Assembly (NCBI GenBank): GCA_900317825.1
Contig: ONIH01000004.1
Span: forward strand, 96,089 to 160,088
Source: an uncultured Lachnospiraceae bacterium
Lineage (GTDB): Bacteria > Bacillota > Clostridia > Lachnospirales > Lachnospiraceae
Direction of reading: 5' to 3'
DNA length: 64,000 nucleotides
Made by a program: the position numbers and the translations under genes. Below are positions 9,092 to 17,944 of the stretch, in pieces (position 1 is the stretch's first letter; each line of letters opens with the position of its first letter). The notes under the pieces were generated by a model. The model had not been told where the DNA came from. It was given only the letters and a program-made list of their open reading frames with translations, and ran no database searches.

Positions 9092-11132
9092 AAGTCAGTA
9101 CCACCCCCGAAAGTCCTGTGAGCTTTATATGCAGAATGCCCTTCTCCACCTGATATCTGACTGCCATCAGTGAATAGCCCTGTTTGTTTGCCGCAAATAC
9201 CATCTGCATCTCGCAGTTCTGGGGCACTTCGCCTTTCCATACAGGTACGTCGACCTCAAAGTCAGTGTCCCCAGAATTTATGACTATGACCATTTTTTCT
9301 TTGTCGTTAAAACGGGCGTAGCTTACGTAGTTTCGTCCACTTGCAAGGAAATTCAGGGAGCCGGTCTTTAAGGCTTCGTGAAATCTCCTGAGGAAAATAA
9401 GGTCTCTGTGGTAGTCTATCAGCTCGTAGTTCGCATTTCCCCACGGATAGGTTCTTCTACTGTCTGGATCTGTAAATCCAACTACTCCTGCCTCATCACC
9501 GTAGTAAAGTGTCGGTGCTCCCGGCCAGGTCATCTGGATAAGGGCTGCCAACTTCATGACTGGAATGCTGACTCCTTCTCCGGCTGCTGCGCTTCCGAGC
9601 TCTGCCACTCGTCCTGCCTTGTGGTTCGTCCTCGTCAAAAATCTCGAGTGGTCGTGATTCGACAGCTGGTTCATCGCGCAGTAAAGCGACGGCGTCAGAA
9701 ATTCGCACATGGCGTGTCTCATCGTGATCTCAAACACACGGCCATCGCCCCAGAGGTCTCCTTCGAATCTGTCTGAGTGCTTCTCCATTCCTGTCAGGAA
9801 AAATGAGACCGGCTCCATGAAAGCGTCGTAATTCATTATCGTATCCCACTGGTCTCCCGCGAGCCAGCTGGAAGCGTCTCCGTAATGCTCTGCCAGTATC
9901 ACTGCATTCGGGTTTGCGTCTTTTACTTCTTTTCTGAAACGCTGCCAGAAATGATGGTTGTACTCCGGCGAGTGTCCCAGATCCGCAGCGACATCGAGTC
10001 TCCATCCGTCACAGTTATACGGTGGTGAAACCCACTTGCGTCCGATCCGGATGATATAGTCCTCCAGCTCCTGCGAGCCCTCGTAGTTCAGCTTCGGAAG
10101 GGTATCATTTCCCCACCAGCCGTCATAACTGTTATTATACGGCCACTTATCGTCTCCATCCTCGTAGAACTGGAAAAATGAATGGTAGGGGCTGTCCTTT
10201 GATATATAAGCTCCCGGCTCGTAGCCTTCTTTTCCCTCATATATCCTTTCCCTGTCGAGCCATTTGTTAAATGATCCGCAGTGGTTGAAAACTCCGTCGA
10301 GGATGACCCGGATTCCCTTTGAATGGGCCTCCTGCACGAAGTCTGCAAAAAACTGGTTCGTGGCTTCGAGGTTCTCTTTGTCTGTGACTCTTCTGATGAA
10401 TTTTGTCGCGTTTTTATTATCGTAATCTCCCGGTGTCAGGTTCTCTCCGTCGTCTTTTACTATTTTTCCATAATGCGGGTCGATATAATCGTAGTCCTGG
10501 ATATCGTACTTGTGATTCGACGGTGATACGAAAAGCGGGTTGAAGTAGATGGCTTCTATGCCAAGGCTCTTCAGATAGTAGAGCTTCTGTCTGACGCCCT
10601 CCAGGTCTCCGCCGTAAAAATTCCCAACGTCGAAATTTGCCGGCGGGGTATCCCAGTCCGGCACATGATGTGAATATGTGTTTATATAGTGGTACTCGTT
10701 ATCTTCTACGTCGTTTGCCTCATCCCCGTTACAGAACCTGTCGACGAGGATCTGGTACATAACCGCTCCCTTTGCCCAGGTCGGAGTATGGAACCCCGGA
10801 CTTATTCTGAAAAAATACTGCGGTCTCATGGTATCCGTGACGCCGAACCTGTCGTAGAACAGGATTCCCTCGTCACAGCGGATCTTAAAGTAGTAGCTGA
10901 CGAGGTCTTTTCCAAGTGTCAGGTCTGCGTCGTAGTAGTCGAACATGTCATCCTTCGTACTCTCTTCCTTTACGCAGGCGAGTTCTTTTCCGTCCTCGCT
11001 CGTCATGACGCTGACCCTGACATCCTCTCCCTTTGCTGTACGAAGGCGCAGTCTGACCGTGTCGAATTCTGCCGGCTCACATGGATCCGTGTATTCACTT
11101 GTCCCATCAGAGAAAAGCGCCTCTTTGTTCAT
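9081..11132 (-). CDS. GH13 alpha-amylase family (neopullulanase/cyclomaltodextrinase-like)
   Basis: A 683-residue glycoside hydrolase of family 13. Residues 1 to about 115 form a CBM34-like beta-sandwich as in neopullulanases; the TIM barrel follows with region I DGVFNH (279-284), nucleophile in GWRLD (Asp380), acid/base in LAEHYG (Glu415) and transition-state stabiliser in SNHDHS (Asp494), and a C-terminal beta domain. No signal peptide, so it acts in the cytoplasm on malto-oligosaccharides or cyclodextrins. It starts 3 bases after the ftsH stop and overlaps the GTPase-NYN start by 11 bases; a carbohydrate enzyme in the middle of this housekeeping train is unexpected. The exact substrate cannot be set from sequence. 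Confidence 0.9.
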   Translation of the reverse strand: MNKEALFSDGTSEYTDPCEPAEFDTVRLRLRTAKGEDVRVSVMTSEDGKELACVKEESTKDDMFDYYDADLTLGKDLVSYYFKIRCDEGILFYDRFGVTDTMRPQYFFRISPGFHTPTWAKGAVMYQILVDRFCNGDEANDVEDNEYHYINTYSHHVPDWDTPPANFDVGNFYGGDLEGVRQKLYYLKSLGIEAIYFNPLFVSPSNHKYDIQDYDYIDPHYGKIVKDDGENLTPGDYDNKNATKFIRRVTDKENLEATNQFFADFVQEAHSKGIRVILDGVFNHCGSFNKWLDRERIYEGKEGYEPGAYISKDSPYHSFFQFYEDGDDKWPYNNSYDGWWGNDTLPKLNYEGSQELEDYIIRIGRKWVSPPYNCDGWRLDVAADLGHSPEYNHHFWQRFRKEVKDANPNAVILAEHYGDASSWLAGDQWDTIMNYDAFMEPVSFFLTGMEKHSDRFEGDLWGDGRVFEITMRHAMCEFLTPSLYCAMNQLSNHDHSRFLTRTNHKAGRVAELGSAAAGEGVSIPVMKLAALIQMTWPGAPTLYYGDEAGVVGFTDPDSRRTYPWGNANYELIDYHRDLIFLRRFHEALKTGSLNFLASGRNYVSYARFNDKEKMVIVINSGDTDFEVDVPVWKGEVPQNCEMQMVFAANKQGYSLMAVRYQVEKGILHIKLTGLSGVVLTYEN

Positions 11133-11135
11133 GTC

Positions 11136-12956
11136 TTACTCCTCAAATAATGCTTCGAATTCCTGGCGGCCGATCTTTTCTTTCTCCATCAGGAGCGCGG
11201 CGCTCTTGTGGAGGACGTCGATGTGCTCAGTGATCAGCTGCTTTGCCTTGTCATAGCCCTCGTCGAGGATACGCTTGACTTCAGAATCTATGTCACCGGC
11301 TACTGCCTCGCCGTAAGGGCGGGCATGGCCCAGGTCACGGCCGAGGAAGACCTCGTCCGGGTCTCCGTTCTGGTAGTTTATCGGGCCGATAGAATCTGAA
11401 AAGCCATAAATGGTGACCATATCACGGGCGGTCTTTGTAGCTTTCTGGATGTCGTTGCTGGCACCGGTCGTGATGTCATCAAAGATCAGCTCCTCGGCAA
11501 CTCTGCCGCCGAAGTCTACTACGATATCGTCGAACATTTTTCCACGGGTGTTATACATGTCGTCCTTCTCGATAAGCGGCATCGTGTAGCCGCCTGCCGG
11601 GCCGGTAGGGATGATCGAGATCCAGTTCACCGGACCTGCCTTCGGAAGACAGTACATAAGGATAGCGTGACCGGATTCGTGGTAAGCTGTGATCTTTTTC
11701 TCCTCATCGGTGATAACACGGCTCTTCTTCTCGGTTCCTACGCTTACCTTTACAAAGGAATCCTTTATATCCTGCTCGGTGATATAAAGGCGGTTGTTCT
11801 TGGCTGCTAAAATAGCAGCCTCATTCAGGAGATTCTCGAGGTCTGCGCCTGAGAATCCGACTGTGGTCTGAGCTATATTATGCAAGTCGACATCGTCTGC
11901 GAGTGGCTTATTATCCGCATGGACTCTGAGTATAGCCTCACGGCCTTTGATATCAGGCCTTCCTACATATATCCTTCTGTCGAAACGTCCCGGTCTCGTG
12001 AGTGCCGGATCGAGGATATCCTCACGGTTCGTAGCAGCCATCACGATTATGCCCTCGTTCTCCTCGAAACCGTCCATCTCGACGAGCATCTGGTTTAAGG
12101 TCTGCTCACGCTCATCGTGTCCTCCGCCCATTCCGCTTCCACGGCGTCTGGCTACGGCATCGATCTCATCGATGAACACGATACACGGTGAATTCTTCTT
12201 TGCGTCAGCAAAAAGATCCCTGACTCTGGCTGCTCCGACTCCGACGAACATCTCAACAAAATCAGAACCCGATATCGAGAAAAACGGCACTCCGGCCTCT
12301 CCTGCTACTGCCTTTGCGAGAAGAGTCTTTCCTGTTCCAGGAGGGCCCACAAGCAGAAGTCCCTTAGGGATCCTGGCTCCCATCTGCGTATACTTCGATG
12401 GAGACTTCAGGAAGTCAACGACCTCCTCCAGCTCCTTCTTTTCTTCTTCCAGACCTGCCACGTCCTTGAAGCGTACCTTGACATTCTCCTTGGTGGTCAT
12501 CCGGGCACGGCTCTTTCCGAAGTCAGTCATCCGGTTTGCTGCACCGCCTGTCTGCTGCACCCTTCCGCCTAAGACCATCGTAAACAGGATGAAGAAAGCT
12601 CCGACTATGATAAGCGTTGGAAGAAGCTCTGCCATCCAGTTCTCTTTTGGCACATCTCCGAGCGTATAGGCAACGCCCTTCGACGACAAGTAGGTCTGCA
12701 CTTCCTTTACATCAGACACGTAGAAAAAATACTCCGTGTCATCGTCCTTAAGCCTTACATCCACTTCCCCTGTCGGGACTTCCCTGTTCTGCTGGATGGT
12801 GACCGACGAGACTGTGTCCTTCTCTATCGCCTGGTTCAGTTCACTCACCGAGTAGTTCGGCTGTGACCTGTTTGTGAAATAGAACCAGAATACCAGCACT
12901 ATAAGTATCAGCAGGATGTAAAATCCCAATCCGCTCAGACCTCTACGTCTTTCCAA
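11136..12956 (-). CDS. ftsH: ATP-dependent zinc metalloprotease FtsH
   Basis: Membrane-bound AAA+ protease degrading membrane and some cytosolic proteins. Visible parts: N-terminal membrane segment, extracytoplasmic domain, second membrane segment, Walker A GPPGTGKT (about residues 204-211 from the chosen start), the arginine-finger region TRPGRFDRR, and the zinc site HESGH in the protease domain. I choose the TTG at 12956 as start: it is preceded by AAAGAGG at a 6-base spacing and lies 16 bases beyond the hpt stop. A longer in-frame reading from a TTG at 12998 would overlap hpt by 26 bases and has no better ribosome site. Length about 606 residues, normal for the family. Operon neighbours tilS-hpt-ftsH are classic for Firmicutes. 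Confidence 0.95.
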   Translation of the reverse strand: MERRRGLSGLGFYILLILIVLVFWFYFTNRSQPNYSVSELNQAIEKDTVSSVTIQQNREVPTGEVDVRLKDDDTEYFFYVSDVKEVQTYLSSKGVAYTLGDVPKENWMAELLPTLIIVGAFFILFTMVLGGRVQQTGGAANRMTDFGKSRARMTTKENVKVRFKDVAGLEEEKKELEEVVDFLKSPSKYTQMGARIPKGLLLVGPPGTGKTLLAKAVAGEAGVPFFSISGSDFVEMFVGVGAARVRDLFADAKKNSPCIVFIDEIDAVARRRGSGMGGGHDEREQTLNQMLVEMDGFEENEGIIVMAATNREDILDPALTRPGRFDRRIYVGRPDIKGREAILRVHADNKPLADDVDLHNIAQTTVGFSGADLENLLNEAAILAAKNNRLYITEQDIKDSFVKVSVGTEKKSRVITDEEKKITAYHESGHAILMYCLPKAGPVNWISIIPTGPAGGYTMPLIEKDDMYNTRGKMFDDIVVDFGGRVAEELIFDDITTGASNDIQKATKTARDMVTIYGFSDSIGPINYQNGDPDEVFLGRDLGHARPYGEAVAGDIDSEVKRILDEGYDKAKQLITEHIDVLHKSAALLMEKEKIGRQEFEALFEE

Positions 12957-12972
12957 AATGTGCCTCTTTCTT

Positions 12973-13515
12973 TTACTGTTTCTCTGCCGGCTCCACAACT
13001 CCTATATACGGCAGATTTCTGTATCTCTGGTCGTAGTCAAGCCCGAAGCCTACCACGAACTCATCCGGTATCGTAAATCCGGTATAGTCTACATCCACAT
13101 CGACTTCACGTCTGTCCGGCTTGTCAAGCATTGTAGCCATCCTGACGCTCTTCGCATTTCTCTCCTCGAAAAAATGAGAGAGGAAATTCAGGGTATTTCC
13201 GCTGTCGATGATATCCTCGACGATCAGGACATTCTTTCCCTCCGGTGACAGGTCAAGGTCTTTCTTTACTTTTACCTCGCCTGTGGAAACTGTTCCTGCA
13301 CCATAACTCGATGTAGCCATAAAGTCCATGACTACCGGAACAGTAATCCTCTTTGCCAGCTCGCAGGCGAACATGGCTGCTCCCTTAAGGATACACACCA
13401 GAAAAATGCTTTCACCTTCGTAGTCTGCACTGATCTGTGCTCCAAGCTCACGGATTCTTCTGTCAAGCTCTTCTTCTGACAGCATGACTCTTATCTTATC
13501 TTCCATCTGACTCAT
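12973..13515 (-). CDS. hpt: Hypoxanthine phosphoribosyltransferase
   Basis: Purine salvage enzyme making IMP/GMP from hypoxanthine/guanine and PRPP in the cytoplasm. The 180-residue length is typical. The PRPP-binding signature VLIVEDIIDSGNTL is present, as are FLVCILKGAAMF near the N-terminus and the base-binding VVGFGLDYDQRYRNLPYIG near the end. It overlaps the tilS 3' end by 20 bases; an alternative ATG three codons in (13506) sits at a wider spacing from AGGAGG, so the exact start is open. Co-transcription with tilS and ftsH is conserved in Firmicutes, and in Bacillus the HprT and TilS proteins also take part in ftsH control. Confidence 0.95.
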   Translation of the reverse strand: MSQMEDKIRVMLSEEELDRRIRELGAQISADYEGESIFLVCILKGAAMFACELAKRITVPVVMDFMATSSYGAGTVSTGEVKVKKDLDLSPEGKNVLIVEDIIDSGNTLNFLSHFFEERNAKSVRMATMLDKPDRREVDVDVDYTGFTIPDEFVVGFGLDYDQRYRNLPYIGVVEPAEKQ

Positions 13516-14911
13516 TTCCTCCTGAAGTCGTACACTTCACCACTAATACTTTTTTAGTCTTCTCCGACAGTTTCACGTCCTCGCTGATACGCTGTGTCCC
13601 GAGAGCCCACAGCACGTGGTGCTCACCTGAGACCAGAAGAGGTATCCTTCCTCTCTCGGACGCCGGAATCTTCGCGTTCACACAGAAGTCCTTGAACTTC
13701 TGTCTGTGCCCGTCCTGATCTATCGTAAAAAAATCACCCGGGGCTCTGCTCCGGATGCAGAAACTCTTTACTATCTTATCATAATCGAGCCATTTTTCAT
13801 AGTTTTTTTGTGGAATGTCTTTAATTTCCGACAAATCGAAATCCCTGACTGAGAACGTCACATTGAAATCCTCTGTCTTTATTTGCTGGAAACCTTTCTG
13901 CGCGAGTTCATCCAGCCCGTAAATAAATCCGGTGTCTTCACGCCTGTAGCTCACCTTCAGGACTCCGTATTCAAAAAACACCTCTGCCCCGGCAGGCAGG
14001 TCATATCTGAAGTTCTCTCCCTTTTTCACAAGCGCGGACAGCCTGTCTATATGCTCCCGGCCGACGTCTTTTATGCTCTTCAGGTGACGCCTCAGGTACT
14101 CCATGATGACCATGCCACGGGTGTATTCATCACTCTCCGCAAGCTTGCGGCAATCAAGGCCTCCGTCACTCTCATTCGCTGCTATGTAGGCGTCTTCCTT
14201 TTCGGTAAAACCGTCGTACATCTGACCAATGTCTGAAGCCGCTTCGCAGATGTGCCTGGCGGCACCTGCGTTTATACGTGTAAGCTCGGGAATGATGATC
14301 TGTCTTATCCGGTTTCTCGCGTAATTCACATCAGAATTGGTCGAATCGGTGCGCCATTCCTGTCCCAGGCTTTCAAGCTCATCAGTGATCTCCTGCTTTG
14401 TCGCGAAGAGCAGCGGTCTTATGATATACCTGCCCTGCACTTCACTTACCGGACGCATGCCTGTAAGCCCGCGGACTCCGCTTCCTCTCACCATATGAAA
14501 AATGACCGTCTCCGCCTGGTCCTCGAGATGATGCGCAAGAGCTATCACGTCTCCAGGCTCTGTATTCTGAAAAAAAGCTTCATACCTAAGCTGCCTGGCA
14601 GCCTCTTCTAAGGATATGCCTTTTTCTCGCGCTCTGCCCGGAGCATCGACGTGCACGACCTCACAGTGGACACCGTGGCTTTCACAGAGCTTTTTTGAAA
14701 ACTCAGCGTCACTCTCACTCTCATCTCCCCTGATCCCATGCTCGACCGTAACAGCCTTAAGCTCTATTCCGAGCTTCTCCCTTAGGTCTGATAACTGTAA
14801 AAAAAGACAGACCGAATCCGCACCTCCGGAGATTCCCACAGTGACGGATCCTTTCTGCCTTAACATGCCGCTTTCTCTGATAAAGCGCTCTGTCTTTTCA
14901 GTAAAATCCAA
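13496..14911 (-). CDS. tilS: tRNA(Ile)-lysidine synthase
   Basis: Modifies C34 of the tRNA-Ile CAU anticodon to lysidine, switching its charging and decoding; essential in most bacteria. The PP-loop SGGADS is at about residues 28-33 in an N-type ATP pyrophosphatase domain, with the family's AHHLEDQAETVIFHMVRGSG segment, followed by the TilS central and C-terminal substrate-binding domains. Length 471 residues is normal. The start is a TTG at 14911 preceded by AAGGA nine bases upstream, overlapping the region just after the divIC stop. Translationally coupled to hpt by a 20-base overlap. Confidence 0.94.
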   Translation of the reverse strand: MDFTEKTERFIRESGMLRQKGSVTVGISGGADSVCLFLQLSDLREKLGIELKAVTVEHGIRGDESESDAEFSKKLCESHGVHCEVVHVDAPGRAREKGISLEEAARQLRYEAFFQNTEPGDVIALAHHLEDQAETVIFHMVRGSGVRGLTGMRPVSEVQGRYIIRPLLFATKQEITDELESLGQEWRTDSTNSDVNYARNRIRQIIIPELTRINAGAARHICEAASDIGQMYDGFTEKEDAYIAANESDGGLDCRKLAESDEYTRGMVIMEYLRRHLKSIKDVGREHIDRLSALVKKGENFRYDLPAGAEVFFEYGVLKVSYRREDTGFIYGLDELAQKGFQQIKTEDFNVTFSVRDFDLSEIKDIPQKNYEKWLDYDKIVKSFCIRSRAPGDFFTIDQDGHRQKFKDFCVNAKIPASERGRIPLLVSGEHHVLWALGTQRISEDVKLSEKTKKVLVVKCTTSGGNESDGR

Positions 14912-14913
14912 TT

Positions 14914-15219
14914 CTATTTTTCCTTAAAAATCGTCTCGTTATCATAGAGAAGCCCGAGCTTCGATCGCGCCTGGCTCTCTGTGTATTCCTTCGTCTTAGT
15001 GTACTTCTCGTAATCCTTTAAGTCCTGCTGCTTTTCCTTCTGCTCCTCGAGCTGTTCGTTCACCAGGGCTTCCTTCTGCCTGTAGGAACGGTACTTCGTG
15101 TAGAGCGCATGCAGCTGGAACAGAAGTGTGACCGTAACAGCCAGTCCCATCAGAAGACTTAAGAGCTTCACTACGTTCAGCTTCTTCTTATGAACTTTTC
15201 CCGTACTGACTGCTGTCAT
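14914..15219 (-). CDS. divIC: Septum formation initiator DivIC/FtsB-like
   Basis: A small bitopic cell-division protein. From the ATG at 15219 it is 101 residues: a basic N-terminus, one membrane segment (VVKLLSLLMGLAVTVTLLFQ), then a coiled coil rich in Glu/Gln/Lys and a short C-terminal tail ARSKLGLLYDNE that matches the FtsB/DivIC motif. AGGAG and AAAGG precede this ATG; a longer reading from a GTG at 15261 adds 14 unconserved residues and is less likely. In Bacillus it works with FtsL and DivIB in septum assembly. Spore formers normally carry yabP and yabQ between rqcP and this gene and spoIIE after it; none is here. Confidence 0.88.
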   Translation of the reverse strand: MTAVSTGKVHKKKLNVVKLLSLLMGLAVTVTLLFQLHALYTKYRSYRQKEALVNEQLEEQKEKQQDLKDYEKYTKTKEYTESQARSKLGLLYDNETIFKEK

Positions 15220-15287
15220 CCGCTGCCTTTCTCCTGTCCTGTCTACTGTTAAAAAAATCACAGAGTTAATATCTGTGAATAGAAATA

Positions 15288-15316
15288 ATTATACCTGTTT
15301 TTTCTGTCAGTAACAA
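15288..15316 (-). promoter_or_regulatory. Sigma-A promoter for divIC-tilS-hpt-ftsH train
   Basis: On the minus strand TTGTTA, 17 bases, TATAAT. The -35 overlaps the intergenic DNA just before the rqcP stop. It would start transcription near 15281, about 60 bases before the divIC ATG, and drive the long downstream gene train. Confidence 0.7.
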
Positions 15317-15319
15317 GTA

Positions 15320-15583
15320 CTAGATATAGTCAAACATGTCCGCCACATTCTCTTTTTTTGTGGTATTCATGATCTCTTTGACTTTTGCCCTGACTGTCCT
15401 GTTCCCGAAACCGATCTCTATGACATCGCCGGAATGTACCTTTGTAGATGCCTTCGCTACCTTGTCATTTACCTTTATCCTTCCGGCATCGGCTGCGTCA
15501 GCCGCCACAGTTCTCCTCTTTATGAGCCTCGAGACCTTTAAGAACTTGTCGAGCCTCATTCCTTCGTCTTTTTCTTCAGCCAT
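15320..15583 (-). CDS. rqcP: S4-domain ribosome quality control protein RqcP
   Basis: An 87-residue single S4 RNA-binding domain protein of the YabO/RqcP/HslR group: MRLDKFLKVSRLIKRRTVA is the S4 helix pair, then GRIKVNDKVAK and a beta end. In Bacillus RqcP binds stalled 50S subunits and helps RqcH add C-terminal alanine tails. The start ATG at 15583 follows AGGAGG at a 4-base spacing; a second Met at residue 9 is less likely. It lies just after hup with an intervening stem-loop, the usual Firmicute order. Confidence 0.88.
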   Translation of the reverse strand: MAEEKDEGMRLDKFLKVSRLIKRRTVAADAADAGRIKVNDKVAKASTKVHSGDVIEIGFGNRTVRAKVKEIMNTTKKENVADMFDYI

Positions 15584-15597
15584 ATATCCTCCTGAAG

Positions 15598-15624
15598 TTA
15601 AAAAAAGACGGCCACTCAGGGCCG
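15598..15624 (-). terminator. Stem-loop terminator after hup
   Basis: Minus strand: 5-bp stem CGGCC/GGCCG (15620-15624 with 15609-15613), 6-base loop, followed by TCTTTTTTT. It lies 32 bases after the hup stop and directly before the rqcP ribosome-binding site, so it may attenuate rather than fully stop read-through into rqcP. Confidence 0.7.
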
Positions 15625-15655
15625 CTTTATAGTTTTATTTAAAAATGCTCTATAC

Positions 15656-15931
15656 TTAGGCGTTTACGGCATCCTTAAGAGCCTTGCCTGCCTTGAACTT
15701 AGGAGCCTTAGAAGCTGCGATCTGCATCTCCTCACCAGTCTGAGGATTTCTTCCTGTACGAGCGCTTCTCTCAGCTACTTCGAAAGTACCGAAACCAACG
15801 AGCTGAATCTTTTCACCCTTCTTCAGCTGCTCTGTAACAACATCTGTGAATGCGCGAAGGACAACCTCTGCTTCCTTCTTTGATGTGTCTGCCTTCTCTG
15901 CGATTTCTGTTACAAGTTCTGTCTTATTCAT
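15656..15931 (-). CDS. hup: HU-type DNA-binding protein
   Basis: Histone-like nucleoid protein of 91 residues. The family core [12 protein letters not shown] and the DNA-binding beta-arm segment [13 protein letters not shown] are present, with the terminal helix [13 protein letters not shown]. It bends and compacts DNA as a dimer. The ATG at 15931 is preceded by GAGGAGG. It has its own strong promoter and a leader of about 75 bases with two small stem-loops. Confidence 0.96.
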   Translation of the reverse strand: MNKTELVTEIAEKADTSKKEAEVVLRAFTDVVTEQLKKGEKIQLVGFGTFEVAERSARTGRNPQTGEEMQIAASKAPKFKAGKALKDAVNA

Positions 15932-15945
15932 TTGAATTTCCTCCT

Positions 15946-16003
15946 CGTATTTTCTAATACGATATACTTTAAGTTTTGCGCAGGTTAGATAGTATTTCCT
16001 GCG
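15946..16003 (-). promoter_or_regulatory. Structured 5' leader of hup
   Basis: Two inverted repeats in the leader: CGCAGG/CCTGCG (15979-15984 with 15998-16003) and CGTATT/AATACG (15946-15951 with 15956-15961), the second abutting the ribosome-binding site. They could stabilise the mRNA or tune translation; no known riboswitch is recognised. Confidence 0.45.
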
Positions 16004-16011
16004 TCTCTTCT

Positions 16012-16040
16012 TTTATACATTTTTTTCAATTAAATGTCAA
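16012..16040 (-). promoter_or_regulatory. Strong sigma-A promoter of hup
   Basis: Minus strand TTGACA, 17 bases (A/T-rich), TATAAA. Predicted start near 16005. The near-consensus elements fit an abundant protein. Confidence 0.8.
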
Positions 16041-16052
16041 TACGTTTTTCTT

Positions 16053-16089
16053 AAAAATGCCCGTTTTTAAAAGATTTTTGGGCATTTTT
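16053..16089 (-). terminator. Rho-independent terminator of pgcA
   Basis: AAAAATGCCC (16053-16062) pairs with GGGCATTTTT (16080-16089), giving a 10-bp stem with a 17-base A/T-rich loop and flanking T runs. It lies 44 bases beyond the phosphoglucomutase stop and just upstream of the hup promoter, insulating the two units. Confidence 0.8.
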
Positions 16090-16133
16090 TACAGTTTTGT
16101 ATCGATGTAATTGTTTCAGTTTTTACAAAAGTA

Positions 16134-17867
16134 TTACTTCGTCAGCTTGTCTGCCAGCTCCTCGAGAGCCTTTGCCATGGCAGCTGACTTCTTATCAGCG
16201 TCTTCGAAGCTAGAACCCTTGATACCGTAGTAGAACTTGATCTTCGGCTCTGTTCCTGAAGGGCGTACACAGATCCAGGCATCATCGTTCAGCTCATAGT
16301 AGAGAACGTTTGACTTCGGAAGACCTGTCGGCTCCACTTTTCCAGTGGCTGCATCTGTGATCGTATCCTTCTGATAGTCTCTGGTGCGGACTACCTTGTA
16401 ATCGCCGATTCCTGTAAGCGGATTCTCGCGGAGGTAAGTCATGATAGAACCGATCTTCTCGATGCCTTCCTTGCCCTTCAGGGTGATAGCGCTTACAGCG
16501 TCCTGATAATAGCCGAGTCTCTCGTAGAGATCTACCATAGCATCCCAGAGAGTCCATCCCTGAGTCTTATAGTAAGCTGCTGCTTCGCAGAGAGTCATCG
16601 AAGCGTCTACAGCGTCCTTGTCACGTGCATAGGTTCCTGTCAGGCAGCCATAGCTCTCCTCCATTCCGAAGAGGTAGGTTCCTTTTCCGGACTTCTCGAA
16701 CTCAAGAATTTTGCCGCCGATATACTTGAATCCGGTCAGCACTTCGATCAGCTGGATCCCGTAATCCTTTGCGATGGCGTCTGCCAGATTCGTAGTAACG
16801 ATAGACTTGATAAAAGCTCCGTCAGCCGGCAGCTTTCCGTCTCTGGCTTTTCTCTGACCGATCACGTAGTTTCCGATAAGACATCCGCTCATATTTCCAG
16901 TCAGGCAGTGGTATTCGCCCTGCTTGTCCTTTACGTAAACGCCGAGTCTGTCAGCATCCGGATCTGTAGCAAGTACGAGGTCGGCATTTTTCTCTTTTCC
17001 AAGCGCAAGGGCGAGCTTGAAAGCTTCCTTTGCTTCAGGATTCGGATAAGAAACTGTAGGGAAATCTCCGTCCGGTTTCTCCTGCTCAGGAACTACGAAT
17101 ACATTTGTAAATCCGAGCTCTTTAAGGACACGCCTTACCGGTATGTTTCCAGTGCCGTGGAGCGGAGTGTAGACGATGGTGATGTCTTTTCCGACCTGGT
17201 CGATGGCATCCTGATGGATCACGAGTTTCTTCAGCTCAGCGATATACGGATCATCGATGTCTTTTCCGATGACCTGATAGAGTCCCTTGTCGATAGCTTC
17301 CTGCTTTGAAATAGTCTTTGCCTTGTCGATGGCTACAGCCTTTACACAGTCCATGATGCCTGTGTCGTGAGGAGGTGTGATCTGGGCTCCGTCCTCCCAA
17401 TAGACCTTATATCCGTTGTACTCAGCCGGATTGTGGCTTGCAGTGATATTGATTCCGGCGATGCAGTGTAAGTATCTGACTGCGTATGAAAGTACAGGTG
17501 TCGGGCGGAGTGACTCGAATACATAGGCTTTGATGCCATTTGCCGCAAGACACTCTGCTGCAACATCTGCGAACTCCGGTGACATGTGGCGGCAGTCATA
17601 TGAAATGGCTACGCCTCTGTCGGCTCCGCCAACTTTATTTATATAGTCAGCGAGTCCCTGGGTGGCACGGCGGACAGTGTAGACGTTCATCCTGTTCGTT
17701 CCGGCACCGATCACGCCGCGGAGTCCGGCTGTTCCAAACTCGAGGTCCATGTAGAAGCGGTCCTCGATCTCCTTGTCATTTCCTGCAATGCTCCTGAGCT
17801 CTGCTTTTGTGTCGTCGTCGAAGTACGGATCTGAAAGCCATGCTTCGTAAGTCTCCTTATATCCCAT
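16134..17867 (-). CDS. pgcA: Phospho-sugar mutase (alpha-phosphoglucomutase type)
   Basis: Interconverts glucose 1- and 6-phosphate (possibly also mannose phosphates), feeding glycogen and surface-sugar nucleotide synthesis. The 577-residue length and GTAGLRG near residue 46 fit the PgcA subgroup. The phosphoserine loop ITASHNPAEYNG has Ser144; the metal loop is DPDADR, the sugar-binding loop GMEESYGCL, and the phosphate-binding RPSGTEPKIK is near the C-terminus. ATG at 17867 follows AGGAGG. It stands alone between the cca unit and hup. The product would supply the polysaccharide genes to its right. Confidence 0.93.
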   Translation of the reverse strand: MGYKETYEAWLSDPYFDDDTKAELRSIAGNDKEIEDRFYMDLEFGTAGLRGVIGAGTNRMNVYTVRRATQGLADYINKVGGADRGVAISYDCRHMSPEFADVAAECLAANGIKAYVFESLRPTPVLSYAVRYLHCIAGINITASHNPAEYNGYKVYWEDGAQITPPHDTGIMDCVKAVAIDKAKTISKQEAIDKGLYQVIGKDIDDPYIAELKKLVIHQDAIDQVGKDITIVYTPLHGTGNIPVRRVLKELGFTNVFVVPEQEKPDGDFPTVSYPNPEAKEAFKLALALGKEKNADLVLATDPDADRLGVYVKDKQGEYHCLTGNMSGCLIGNYVIGQRKARDGKLPADGAFIKSIVTTNLADAIAKDYGIQLIEVLTGFKYIGGKILEFEKSGKGTYLFGMEESYGCLTGTYARDKDAVDASMTLCEAAAYYKTQGWTLWDAMVDLYERLGYYQDAVSAITLKGKEGIEKIGSIMTYLRENPLTGIGDYKVVRTRDYQKDTITDAATGKVEPTGLPKSNVLYYELNDDAWICVRPSGTEPKIKFYYGIKGSSFEDADKKSAAMAKALEELADKLTK

Positions 17868-17907
17868 TTTTCCTCCTTTGAAAAATGCCTTCTGTTAAAC
17901 TATGCCT

Positions 17908-17913
17908 ATTATA
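17908..17913 (-). promoter_or_regulatory. Probable -10 element of pgcA
   Basis: A perfect TATAAT on the minus strand 40 bases before the pgcA ATG. The matching -35 position reads TGGAAA, a weak match, so the promoter is only tentative. Confidence 0.4.
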
Positions 17914-17944
17914 GCCGAAACCAGCACTCTTTTCCACCTGTTTT

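Noticed and set aside
11947-12669. 240-codon open frame on the plus strand inside ftsH
   Set aside because: It lies fully antisense to a conserved gene, has Ser/Pro-rich composition typical of reverse-frame shadows, and no ribosome-binding site.
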